A stretch of DNA of 64,000 bases from NCBI GenBank assembly GCA_013299115.1, contig JAAFKA010000003.1, positions 59,384 to 123,383 on the forward strand. Direction: 5' to 3'. The stretch is from Cytophagales bacterium (GTDB lineage: Bacteria > Bacteroidota > Bacteroidia > Cytophagales > Thermoflexibacteraceae). Under the pieces are notes generated by a model. The model made no database searches. It saw nothing but the letters and a program-made list of their open reading frames with translations, and was not told where the DNA came from. Each line of letters begins with the position of its first letter. Position 1 is the stretch's first letter. The position numbers were made by a program, and so were the translations under genes. Of this stretch, positions 8,533-16,235 are shown in pieces.

Positions 8533-9534
8533 ATGAAATCTTACTTTTTATTTTTTTTGCTCCTAATTTATGGGCAAGCTCAAAGCCAAATTACGCTAAA
8601 CCCCAAAGCTGGGCTGCAAAATTTGCCTTATTTGAACATTACCAAAGTGGAAATAACAGACCAACATACTATTGTGTCGATGAATTATGTAGCACCTTAT
8701 AATGATAGTAGTTGGGCTTGTGCCAATAAACAGTTCTATATTAAGGGCATTTACCAAACTGTTCGCAAAAAATTAATAACTGCCAAAGGTATTCCTATTT
8801 GCGACAAAAAAAAGTGGTTTACCAAACGAGGGCAGTTCATCAATTTTGACCTTATTTTTCCTAAATTAGAGGCTGGCATAGAGGAAATAGACGTGGTAGA
8901 AGGTTATGGACCCAACCAATTCAATTTTTATAATGTGTTGATAAACAATCCTTTGCGTGCAGAAAAGCCAATAGAGCAAACTCAAAAACCTCCTGTTGCA
9001 ACCACACCCCAAACAACTAAGAAAACATCGACTACGCCCAAGAAAAATAGCTCGACCACTGCAAACAAAACAACGAATAAGACAACTACCAAAAAGAAAA
9101 CAACGACTACACCCAAAGACACCAGCCAAGTAGTGCAAAAAGTGCAAGAAAAGCCTAAGTTAATCTTTGGTACGCAAAAAGTAGGTTTAAAAGACTCGGT
9201 AAATGTCCGTATCAACTTCGACAAGGCAAGTGATGTGATTAAGCCTGAAAGTATGCCCGAAATGGAAAAACTGTTGAGTTTTTTAACCAAAAACCCAACA
9301 GTAACCATAGAACTTACAGGACACACCGAAGCCGACGAACCCGACTATACACCCAAACAAAGGGCAAGCAATTTACAACTCTCGATAGACCGTATTCATA
9401 GCGTAAAAAATTTTCTATTGACCAAAGGTATTGCCTCCTTGCGAGTGCAAACCAAAGCCTACGGAGGTTCACGTCCTATTTCCAAAGACCCTTCGGTAAA
9501 TAGACGAGTGATGATGCGGATTGTGAAGTATTAA
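8533..9534 (+). CDS. OmpA-family peptidoglycan-associated protein
   Basis: The 333-residue exported protein has a signal peptide (MKSYFLFFLLLIYGQAQSQ), an N-terminal domain of about 130 residues that I do not recognise, a low-complexity Thr/Lys linker (about residues 150-200: repeated TTKK, TTNK, KTTT), and a C-terminal OmpA-like domain. The last shows INFDKASDVIKPESMPEM, LTGHTEADE and NLQLSIDRIHSVKNFLL, the expected peptidoglycan-binding core, ending RRVMMRIVKY. The linker would span the periplasm or tether the N-domain to the wall. It is flanked by its own promoter and terminator hairpins, so it is monocistronic. The domain call is firm; the role of the N-terminal domain is open. Confidence 0.88.
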   Translation: MKSYFLFFLLLIYGQAQSQITLNPKAGLQNLPYLNITKVEITDQHTIVSMNYVAPYNDSSWACANKQFYIKGIYQTVRKKLITAKGIPICDKKKWFTKRGQFINFDLIFPKLEAGIEEIDVVEGYGPNQFNFYNVLINNPLRAEKPIEQTQKPPVATTPQTTKKTSTTPKKNSSTTANKTTNKTTTKKKTTTTPKDTSQVVQKVQEKPKLIFGTQKVGLKDSVNVRINFDKASDVIKPESMPEMEKLLSFLTKNPTVTIELTGHTEADEPDYTPKQRASNLQLSIDRIHSVKNFLLTKGIASLRVQTKAYGGSRPISKDPSVNRRVMMRIVKY

Positions 9535-9542
9535 AAAAATAG

Positions 9543-9566
9543 GAAAGTTGCCTAAAGGTAACTTTC
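9543..9566 (+). terminator. Terminator after the OmpA-domain gene
   Basis: GAAAGTTGCC and GGTAACTTTC pair with one mismatch around TAAA, followed by TTTATTTTG. It starts 8 bases after the stop codon. Confidence 0.65.
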
Positions 9567-9595
9567 TTTATTTTGTCTTATTACTTAAACACAAC

Positions 9596-9627
9596 AAACC
9601 TACAAGATGTAAAAATCTTGTAGGTTT
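9596..9627. terminator. Bidirectional hairpin between convergent genes
   Basis: AAACCTACAAGAT and ATCTTGTAGGTTT form perfect 13-base arms. It lies just after gcvH on the minus strand and after the OmpA gene on the plus strand, and belongs to the AAACCT...AGGTTT hairpin style seen repeatedly in this window. Confidence 0.65.
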
Positions 9628-9647
9628 AATCATTCAAAGGAAACAGT

Positions 9648-10028
9648 TTATTTTCCAATCAATTCTTGATAATCTGTGCTGGACAGCAAATGAGCTTCAC
9701 TTGCACCCGCCGCCACCTGTACTTTTACCACCCAACCTTTTCCATATGGGTCAGAGTTTACTAAGTCAGGATTGATATTGAGTGCCTCATTTACGGCAAC
9801 GATACTACCAGCAATGGGCATAAAAAGGTCAGATACGGTTTTAACGGCTTCTACTGTGCCAAAAATTTCGCCTTCTGCAACTTCTTGCCCAAGTGTGTTG
9901 ATATCGACATAGACAATGTCGCCCAGCTCACCTTGAGCAAAGTCTGTAATCCCGATGTAGGCTACGTCTTTTTCCATACGTACCCATTCATGTTCTTTGG
10001 TGTAACGAAGATTTGGTGGAAAATTCAT
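9648..10028 (-). CDS. gcvH: Glycine cleavage system H protein
   Basis: GcvH is the lipoyl carrier that shuttles the aminomethyl group between the P, T and L proteins of the glycine cleavage complex in the cytosol. The 126-residue length is typical. The lipoylation site is the Lys in GTVEAVKTVSDL (around residue 63), and the flanking TKEHEWVR near the N-terminus and NSDPYGKGW near the C-terminus are family hallmarks. No gcvT or gcvP is adjacent, which is common in Bacteroidota. The upstream region holds a weak TATACTTTT -7-like sequence about 35-45 bases from the ATG. Confidence 0.96.
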   Translation of the reverse strand: MNFPPNLRYTKEHEWVRMEKDVAYIGITDFAQGELGDIVYVDINTLGQEVAEGEIFGTVEAVKTVSDLFMPIAGSIVAVNEALNINPDLVNSDPYGKGWVVKVQVAAGASEAHLLSSTDYQELIGK

Positions 10029-10300
10029 GTTGTTTTGTATAAAATAAACAGTTTAAATTAATGCCTTAAAAGTATAAAAATTTTATAAAGTTTTCTATTA
10101 CCACCTCTTTTTATTTTTATTAGTTGCGAAATTAGCAGGATTTGACAAACCAAATTCCCCCCCCTTATTTAACTTTGTTCCAATGATTTTTACTAAAGTC
10201 TTTTGTGGACAGCATTAACTCATTTTCTTTAAAAAACATTAAAAACGACTTTCACTTTTTACCAAAATCTATTGCATAGTTTTTTAATTTGTTCATGGTA

Positions 10301-10368
10301 GTTGTTTGCAAGCTGTAAAGATGTCATCTTTTTCGAAAGATAACATCTTTACATAGCTTGCAAACAAC
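10301..10368. repeat. Long near-perfect hairpin
   Basis: About 32-base arms running inward from GTTGTTTGCAAGCT and AGCTTGCAAACAAC meet at a TTCG loop, with one 2-base bulge and one mismatch. The inner AAGATGTCAT motif recurs in the hairpin at 54239-54270. It lies in the 497-bp gap 10029-10525, which holds no convincing gene; a 66-codon minus-strand ORF across the hairpins looks spurious. Confidence 0.75.
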
Positions 10369-10388
10369 ATTTTAATCAACCTACGAAA

Positions 10389-10492
10389 ATAATCGTAAAT
10401 AAATTTGTAATTACGATTTCTTTCGTACACCTTTGTCATACGAAACAAATCGTAGATTTTTAAAGTGGTTTCGGTTTTGAGAAACCGAAACA
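10389..10492. repeat. Cluster of three smaller palindromes before the TonB receptor
   Basis: Three further hairpins follow the long one: AATCGTAA...TTACGATT (from about 10389), TTTCGTA...TACGAAA (from about 10421), and GTTTCGGTTTTGAGAAACCGAAAC (10468-10491). They fill the 5' region of the TonB receptor gene at 10526. Whether they are attenuators or repeats is not decidable by eye. Confidence 0.5.
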
Positions 10493-10525
10493 CACATTAC
10501 TGCTTAAAAAAACTCACAAAAACGT

Positions 10526-12976
10526 ATGAAAAACAAACTATTTTTTACCTATTGCCTGCTGTTGTGGGCAATGGCTACGGCTGCTTTTGCCCAACAAGGC
10601 AAAGCTACTTTGAAAGGGCAGGTTTTAGACCAAGACCAAAAGCCCTTGCCTTTTGCCAACATTGCTTTGCACAAAGCCAAAGACTCTGTGCTGGTAAAAG
10701 TGGTGGTAACAGAAGACAACGGCAATTTTGAATTTGAAAATTTGCCACCAAACACCTATTACCTTGCCATTTCTTACATTGGTTTCAAAAAATATACAAG
10801 CAGTCCTTTGGAGTTAGTCGCAGCCCAAACTTTGCAACTTCCTCCTGTTGCCCTTACGCCTGAATCTACTTTGCAGGAGGTTACTGTTACCTATACCAAA
10901 CCTTTTGCGGAGAGAAAAATAGACCGTACAGTGGTTAATCCTGATGCCCTGATTGGTAATGCAGGGACTAATGCCTTAGAAGTTTTGGAAAAATCACCCG
11001 GCGTGCAGGTAGAAACAGACGGGGCTATTCGGCTCAAAGGCAAGGGCGGCGTGGTGGTTTTTGTCGATGACAAACCAACCTACCTCTCTGCCGATGCCCT
11101 CGCCAATTATTTGCGTAGTTTGCCTTCGAGTTCCATAGAAAGCATAGAACTGATGACCAATCCGCCCGCCAAGTATGATGCAGCAGGCAATGCAGGAGTC
11201 ATAAACATCAGGCTCAAAAAAACAACAGTCAAAGGTTTAAATGGCGGTATCAATTTGTCGGCAGGGCAAGGCTTTTATTCGCGTAGCAACAATTCGGCAA
11301 ACCTCAACTACCGAATCAACAAAGTGAATATATTTAGCAACATCAGCTATAACAACGACAACAGCTACCAAGATTTGGTAATAGAAAGAAATTATTTGCA
11401 ACCTAACGGCAATTTGGCATCGAGTTTTAGGCAAAATACCTTCATTAAAAGACAAACAGAAAGTGCTAATTTGCGTTTGGGAATAGACTATTACCTGAGC
11501 AAAAACACCACGCTGGGCTTTGTAGCCAATGGTTTTTATACACCTTCTTTGACTTCTGCACCTAACAAAGCCACGATGAAAAATAGCAAAGGAGAAATAG
11601 ATTCCTTAATCAACACGACAAGTATCAACCACGAAAAAATGAGCAATGGCACTGCCAATTTGAACTTTAATCATAAATTTGGAAGTACAGGCAAAGAAAT
11701 TACAGCCAATTTCGACTACATTGCTTACGATTTTAACACCCGCCAAGATTTACAAAATGCTACGTTTTTCTCCGACGGGCTTCCCAAAACCCAAGACGAA
11801 TTGCGAGGCAACCTGCCTTCGGCTATCACGATTAAAACAGCAAAAATAGACTACAACCAAACCCTCAAAAAAGGTGGAAACATAGAAATTGGGGCAAAAT
11901 CGAGTTTGGTAAATACGACCAATGTTGCCAATTTTTCTAATATTCGCAACGGAATCAGCACCCCCAGCAGAGAACTCACCAATTCTTTTGACTACAAAGA
12001 AAATATCAATGCTGCCTATGTCAATTTTAACAAAGAATTTGGCAAACTCACCTTGCAGTCGGGCTTGCGAATGGAAAACACCAACATAGACGGCTTGCAA
12101 TATGGCAACCTCAATGGCAGAAAAGACTCCACTTTCCAACGCAACTACACCAATTTGTTCCCTACATTGTACCTCGCCTACAAATTGGACACGACAGACA
12201 CGCACCAACTCGGCTTTTCTTATGGCAGACGCATAGAAAGACCCAACTACCAAGACATGAATCCGTTTAGCTATCCCTTAGACAGATTTACTATTTATGC
12301 AGGCAATCCGTTTTTGCAACCCACTTTTTCCAATAATTTTGAGTTGATACACACCTACAAAAACAAAATCACAACTACCTTGTCTTACAGTATAATTGAC
12401 AATATGATTGCGGAGAGTATAGAAATTTCTAAAAACGTTTTTTACAGTCGCCCCAACAACATAGGCAAGCAAACCAACATAGGGCTTTCTATCAACGGCA
12501 GCTTGCAACCTACCAAATGGTGGACTATTCCCTTTTATTTGGAAGCTACCAATATGCACTTCGAAACAGTGATTTACAACCAAGTTTTAGACAACCGAGG
12601 AACTTTTTATTCTTGTAACATTACCAATCAATTTCAGATGGGCAAGGGTTGGAGTTCAGAAATAGGTGGCACTTACCAATCGGCTATTTATTACGCCCAA
12701 TTCATCACCAAACCTTTTGGCAGGATAAGAATAGGTTTGCAGAAAAAGATTTTGAAAGAAAAAGGCACACTCAAAATGGTGTTGAATGATGTATTCTGGA
12801 CTGTAAGACCTGGTGGCGACATCATAGCCATCAACAATGCCAACGCAAAATATTATAGCATTTTAGATAGTCGGGTGCTTACCTTCTCTTTTTCTTGGCG
12901 GTTTAGCAAAGGACAAGCCCTGCAAAGCAGACAAACAGGCGGCTCTGAAATGGAGCAAAGTAGGGTGAAAAAATAG
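10526..12976 (+). CDS. TonB-dependent receptor, outer membrane beta-barrel family
   Basis: The 816-residue protein has a signal peptide (ending TAAFAQQ near residue 24), a carboxypeptidase-regulatory-like domain (GQVLDQDQKPLPFANIAL, residues about 30-110), a plug-like domain with VVNPDALIGNAGTNALEVLE and SIESIELMTNPPAKYDAAGN, and a large barrel. The AGVINI/LKKT segment and the repeated Asn-rich strands match the OMP_b-brl_3 type of TonB receptors, which are not paired with a SusD. No substrate-defining neighbour exists. The start ATG follows a stretch of hairpins. The C-terminus is Lys-rich rather than ending in an aromatic, so the final strand lies slightly earlier. Confidence 0.92.
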   Translation: MKNKLFFTYCLLLWAMATAAFAQQGKATLKGQVLDQDQKPLPFANIALHKAKDSVLVKVVVTEDNGNFEFENLPPNTYYLAISYIGFKKYTSSPLELVAAQTLQLPPVALTPESTLQEVTVTYTKPFAERKIDRTVVNPDALIGNAGTNALEVLEKSPGVQVETDGAIRLKGKGGVVVFVDDKPTYLSADALANYLRSLPSSSIESIELMTNPPAKYDAAGNAGVINIRLKKTTVKGLNGGINLSAGQGFYSRSNNSANLNYRINKVNIFSNISYNNDNSYQDLVIERNYLQPNGNLASSFRQNTFIKRQTESANLRLGIDYYLSKNTTLGFVANGFYTPSLTSAPNKATMKNSKGEIDSLINTTSINHEKMSNGTANLNFNHKFGSTGKEITANFDYIAYDFNTRQDLQNATFFSDGLPKTQDELRGNLPSAITIKTAKIDYNQTLKKGGNIEIGAKSSLVNTTNVANFSNIRNGISTPSRELTNSFDYKENINAAYVNFNKEFGKLTLQSGLRMENTNIDGLQYGNLNGRKDSTFQRNYTNLFPTLYLAYKLDTTDTHQLGFSYGRRIERPNYQDMNPFSYPLDRFTIYAGNPFLQPTFSNNFELIHTYKNKITTTLSYSIIDNMIAESIEISKNVFYSRPNNIGKQTNIGLSINGSLQPTKWWTIPFYLEATNMHFETVIYNQVLDNRGTFYSCNITNQFQMGKGWSSEIGGTYQSAIYYAQFITKPFGRIRIGLQKKILKEKGTLKMVLNDVFWTVRPGGDIIAINNANAKYYSILDSRVLTFSFSWRFSKGQALQSRQTGGSEMEQSRVKK

Positions 12977-12982
12977 AGTGAA

Positions 12983-13047
12983 AAATACCTTTTAGGGAAA
13001 ATACCTTTTAGGGAAAAATAACTTTTAGGGAGAAATAACTTTGGCAG
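12983..13047. repeat. Short tandem repeat after the TonB receptor
   Basis: A 17-18-bp unit of the form AAAATACCTTTTAGGGA occurs three times, the third as ATAACTTTTAGGGA, starting a few bases after the stop codon. Confidence 0.7.
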
Positions 13048-13074
13048 TGGCTACAAGCCCTGCCAATAGTTATT
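13034..13074 (+). terminator. Terminator after the TonB receptor
   Basis: AATAACT..TGGCAG pairs with CTGCCA..AGTTATT, followed by TTTGGGG. It overlaps the last copy of the short tandem repeat. Confidence 0.55.
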
Positions 13075-13159
13075 TTTGGGGTGGAGGCACACAAGTCATT
13101 TGCTTGGAAATACCACCAGAATTATGGTTTTAAAAATCCTTGCACGCAATTTTCTATGA

Positions 13160-15121
13160 CTAATCCCTTACCTCCACGCCATTCTCAAACTCCCGTTTGC
13201 GGAGTACTGTGCCGTATTCGTCATAATACCGCCAAGTGCCATGACGGAGGTCGTTGGCATATTCACCTTTTACTTTTTTCTCTCCATTTGCAAAATATTC
13301 GGTGTAATAGCCATGTTTTTTGCCGTTTTTGATTTTTGCCTCTATTTTAATCTTGCCATTTGGAAATTTTTCCTCATATACATCTGCCCCCAAGTCTTCC
13401 AATTCTATTTCGGGAGGTTCAGGTAAAGCAGCCGAGTCTAATACAGGTACAGGGGCAGGTGGCAAAGGATTGAGTTTGCTGAAATCATCAGTAAAAGTAG
13501 AGGAGAATTGCGTAGCAAATACATCATTTTCGGCACTTAACTGAAAACCAATCTGTTGGAAACAAGCAATGTAAGGTTGATTGGTATTAAGTTGTTGCCA
13601 AGTTTGGGCAGAAACATAATTTTTGAGTGTAGTTTTCAGAATTGGCGTTTTGGTATAGACAAATACGTTGGAAGCCTCCTTAAATTTATCTATAAACTCC
13701 TCAAATTCAGGACTTTTTGCAAGGGTGTTGCCCGCCACATAATCATTGATAATGTTTTTGATAGTTTGGGGGTGGTTGCTAAAAATAACATAATCCTCTA
13801 TGACTGTAAAGTAAGGTTTTTCTAATTTTTCAAAAAAACTACCCAAAAAAAGCCTGAAAAAACCTTTGACCGAAAGATAGCCAATCTTGTATCCGTTGTA
13901 ATCCAACTCTCTGAATTTGACAGGAGTACGTTTGCGGACTTGCTCGGCTATGTAGTGCAGGTTTTCTTTGGCAAGGTCTATGTTTTTTGCCTTGAAAATC
14001 AAAGCCAATTCATTGTCTTTGCCCAAACCTTTGGGTTGGGTCTGCACAACGGTTATTTCTTGCCCTATCCAATCGATGAAGTTCTTTTTTACGCTGATAT
14101 TCAAAAATTTTTCGGCTTTTTCTATGTTTGCCTTGTATTCATCCCACTCGTTGCTGGCTTGTAAGGTGTTTTCAAAATTGCTAAAAAAAGTGTCGTAATC
14201 TGCACAACTCAAAGAAAAGTAAAACGCAGTCCGTTGGGGAATAACGGCCTGTGCTTTCAGTTGTCCACGACCCGACAACAGCAATGCCTTCACAAAAGAA
14301 TTAGCAGAGTCGTTGATATTGGTGTAGCCTTTCAGATTCAGCACGTTGCCATCTTCTTCAAACCTAAAGTTTGCACCTGAATACATCAGGGATTTGCTCA
14401 ACGAATTGATGTATTGGTCTTGATTTTGGAGGTAACACTGCATATACTCGTCTATGTAGGCATATTGCATATACAACCGAAACAAGCCTGTTGTACCCGC
14501 CAAGTTGTTTATTTCTGTAAATTTTGGATTGAGGGCAATAGTCGGCTGGTCTTTTTGGGTAATGGCGTCTTCTATCAACTTTTTTTGGAAAGAACACAAC
14601 AAAAAATTGCCAATAAAGGAAACAAAAATACTACTGTTGTCTTTGGTATTGACAAATTCGGTAATAGATTGGTTTTTAAAAGTGCGTTGTTTAATGGTGT
14701 AATTTTTTAGCGGAATATGCTCCAAATAGCCTTGTACTACTTGCAATTTGGCTGCATTTTCCAAATCTATCAAATACAAAAAATCGTAAGTTTTGGGCTG
14801 ATAGACGTGAGCAGAAATGGCAACTGTGCGTGTGCCTATGAGTTGAAAAACAGCAGGATTAGCCTCTATAATTTGGTAGAGTTCATCGGCACTGTTGGTC
14901 AGTTCGTTAAAATAAGGCTGTTTGCGGAGATGTTTCCACAATTTACTGCCACTTACCTCCCGCCATGCCTTGATAGGCTCGTCTGTTTCTAAGATATACA
15001 CGGCATCTTCGGGAATGAGAAAAATGGCGTTAAATTCCTCTTTCGGAAACAAACGGTTGAACGAAATGTAAGCTACGGTGAGCAAACATAAGAGAAAGAG
15101 GAGTAAGAAAAGTTTTTTCAT
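13160..15121 (-). CDS. Membrane-anchored DUF3352-like protein with C-terminal MORN/YwqK repeats
   Basis: The 653-residue product begins with a single uncleaved membrane anchor or signal (KKLFLLLFLLCLLTVAYIS). The long middle part (about 35-540) resembles DUF3352-type periplasmic proteins, with LIPEDAVYILETDEPIKAW near the start. The last ~75 residues carry MORN_2/YwqK-type repeats (FPNGKIKIEAKIKNGKKHG, YFANGEKKVKGEYANDLRHG, YYDEYGTVLRKREFENG), separated from the core by a Pro-rich linker. Proteins with such repeats are often misnamed antitoxins; nothing here supports that role. It is preceded on the minus strand by a phosphatase gene but not obviously in an operon with it. Function unknown. 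Confidence 0.75.
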   Translation of the reverse strand: MKKLFLLLFLLCLLTVAYISFNRLFPKEEFNAIFLIPEDAVYILETDEPIKAWREVSGSKLWKHLRKQPYFNELTNSADELYQIIEANPAVFQLIGTRTVAISAHVYQPKTYDFLYLIDLENAAKLQVVQGYLEHIPLKNYTIKQRTFKNQSITEFVNTKDNSSIFVSFIGNFLLCSFQKKLIEDAITQKDQPTIALNPKFTEINNLAGTTGLFRLYMQYAYIDEYMQCYLQNQDQYINSLSKSLMYSGANFRFEEDGNVLNLKGYTNINDSANSFVKALLLSGRGQLKAQAVIPQRTAFYFSLSCADYDTFFSNFENTLQASNEWDEYKANIEKAEKFLNISVKKNFIDWIGQEITVVQTQPKGLGKDNELALIFKAKNIDLAKENLHYIAEQVRKRTPVKFRELDYNGYKIGYLSVKGFFRLFLGSFFEKLEKPYFTVIEDYVIFSNHPQTIKNIINDYVAGNTLAKSPEFEEFIDKFKEASNVFVYTKTPILKTTLKNYVSAQTWQQLNTNQPYIACFQQIGFQLSAENDVFATQFSSTFTDDFSKLNPLPPAPVPVLDSAALPEPPEIELEDLGADVYEEKFPNGKIKIEAKIKNGKKHGYYTEYFANGEKKVKGEYANDLRHGTWRYYDEYGTVLRKREFENGVEVRD

Positions 15122-15171
15122 AATTTTAAAAACTTTGCTAATAAAGCTAAAAAACTCTTTTTTATAACTCC

Positions 15172-15894
15172 TTACATTGCCATAGTTGCGAAATCCTCCA
15201 CAAAAATTTTGTGCAAAGAAATAGGTTTGGGTTCAGTTATATTGATGAGGTGTTGCCTGTCGTCTTTTATTTTTATCTCAAATTTATGGTTTTTGTAGTC
15301 CAAAACATACAAAGACAAGTTGTTGTGTTCGTATGTATCCATGTGGCAGAGGTCTGTGCCTGTAAGTAAACTTAAAAATATTTTCATTGCCCTGCCATGC
15401 ATACAAATTAAGATAGTTTGTTCGTGGCTTTGGTTCATGATGTGGGTCAAAGCTCTTTTTTGGCGAAGCTGCACATCTAAGGGGCTTTCTCCGCCTTCAG
15501 ATTTGAGATATAGTTCGCCATTTCGCCAGCCTTCGAGCATAGCAAAGTGCTTATCGTCATCTTGTTTGGTGAGTGGCTTGCCTTCTTTGCTGCCCCAGCT
15601 AATTTCGTTTAGCCCTTTCAAAATCTCCCAAGATAAGCCATTTTTTAGAAACAAATGAACTGTTTGGTGAGTTCGCCGCAAAGCAGAAGTATAAACTTTG
15701 TCAAATTTCACGTGGCGGTATGCTTCATGAAAACATTGGGCTTGTTGCCAGCCTTTTTCGTTCAATACTGCATCTACGCCACTGCCTTGCACCAAACCCA
15801 ATTTATTAAATTCGGTTTCGCCATGCCTGATGAGGTAAATACGTTTGTTTAGTGGAGAAAAACTGTCAAAAAGAGTAGTAGAATTGCTTTGCAT
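15172..15894 (-). CDS. Histidine phosphatase (phosphoglycerate mutase-like) family protein
   Basis: The enzyme belongs to the histidine phosphatase superfamily, in which the His of RHGE forms a phosphohistidine. The motif here is YLIRHGETEFNKLGLVQG; the second catalytic His lies in CMHGRAMKIFLS. I start it at the ATG at 15894 (MQSNSTTLFDSF), giving 240 residues, because a TTG-N18-TAACTTTG promoter sits at 15921-15949; an in-frame ATG further upstream would overlap that promoter. Substrates in this family range from phosphoglycerate to alpha-ribazole phosphate and sugar phosphates, and none can be chosen from context. Confidence 0.85.
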   Translation of the reverse strand: MQSNSTTLFDSFSPLNKRIYLIRHGETEFNKLGLVQGSGVDAVLNEKGWQQAQCFHEAYRHVKFDKVYTSALRRTHQTVHLFLKNGLSWEILKGLNEISWGSKEGKPLTKQDDDKHFAMLEGWRNGELYLKSEGGESPLDVQLRQKRALTHIMNQSHEQTILICMHGRAMKIFLSLLTGTDLCHMDTYEHNNLSLYVLDYKNHKFEIKIKDDRQHLINITEPKPISLHKIFVEDFATMAM

Positions 15895-15920
15895 AATCAA
15901 ATAGCTGTTGAAAATTTTTG

Positions 15921-15949
15921 CAAAGTTACCAAAAAAATTGATTTTGCAA
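15921..15949 (-). promoter_or_regulatory. Promoter of the histidine phosphatase gene
   Basis: TAACTTTG (15921-15928) and TTG (15947-15949) separated by 18 bases; it decides the start codon at 15894. Confidence 0.65.
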
Positions 15950-15977
15950 GGTGGAGAAGCAATAGAAAACTTACACA

Positions 15978-16008
15978 AAACTAATTTAGAAAAATTCTAA
16001 ATTAGTTT
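15978..16008. repeat. Perfect 14-bp inverted repeat between divergent promoters
   Basis: AAACTAATTTAGAA, a 3-base loop, then TTCTAAATTAGTTT. It lies between the leftward phosphatase promoter and the rightward promoter at 16017-16048, so it could be an operator for either. A shorter relative, AACTAATTT...AAATTAGTT, is at 38950-38971. Confidence 0.6.
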
Positions 16009-16016
16009 AAAAATTA

Positions 16017-16048
16017 TTTGGATTAGTTCTAAATAGGCTATACTTTTG
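16017..16048 (+). promoter_or_regulatory. Promoter of the Cys-rich small protein
   Basis: TTTG (16017-16020), 20-base spacer, TACTTTTG (16041-16048); the ATG at 16074 is 25 bases on. Confidence 0.7.
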
Positions 16049-16073
16049 AGAATATTTCAATCATCAATAAATT

Positions 16074-16235
16074 ATGCAACAAAATCAAATAGTTGTGGCA
16101 GGTCAGGAAAAGTTGCCTTTCCAAGCCGAAATTCTAAGTGTAGAAACTTGTGCTTGCGTATGGACTTGCAGGAAAAAAGATTGTTGCAAAAAATATAAAA
16201 AAGGCAAAAGATGCAAAAGTTGCCCAGAGAAATAA
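16074..16235 (+). CDS. Cys-rich basic small protein (53 aa)
   Basis: A 53-codon ORF starts at an ATG 25 bases after a strong promoter and stops at 16235, directly against the 3' end of the histidine kinase gene. The N-terminal half is ordinary (MQQNQIVVAGQEKLPFQAEI). The C-terminal half has the Cys pattern C-A-C-V-W-T-C, then DCCKKYKKGKRCKSCPEK: seven cysteines among many lysines. This looks like a small metal-binding (zinc or Fe-S) or disulfide-rich module. No signal peptide is present, so a cytosolic metal-binding protein is more likely. From memory, similar short Cys/Lys-rich proteins occur in other Cytophagales. The promoter and composition make it a real gene; the function is unknown. 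Confidence 0.7.
   Translation: MQQNQIVVAGQEKLPFQAEILSVETCACVWTCRKKDCCKKYKKGKRCKSCPEK

Noticed and set aside
10293..10493. 66-codon minus-strand ORF
   Set aside because: It runs straight across several hairpins and has no promoter or homology; its translation is a by-product of palindromes.
13160..13430. MORN/YwqK repeats suggesting an antitoxin
   Set aside because: The YwqK antitoxin name in databases is based on weak association; the protein here is a large membrane-anchored product with no toxin gene beside it.
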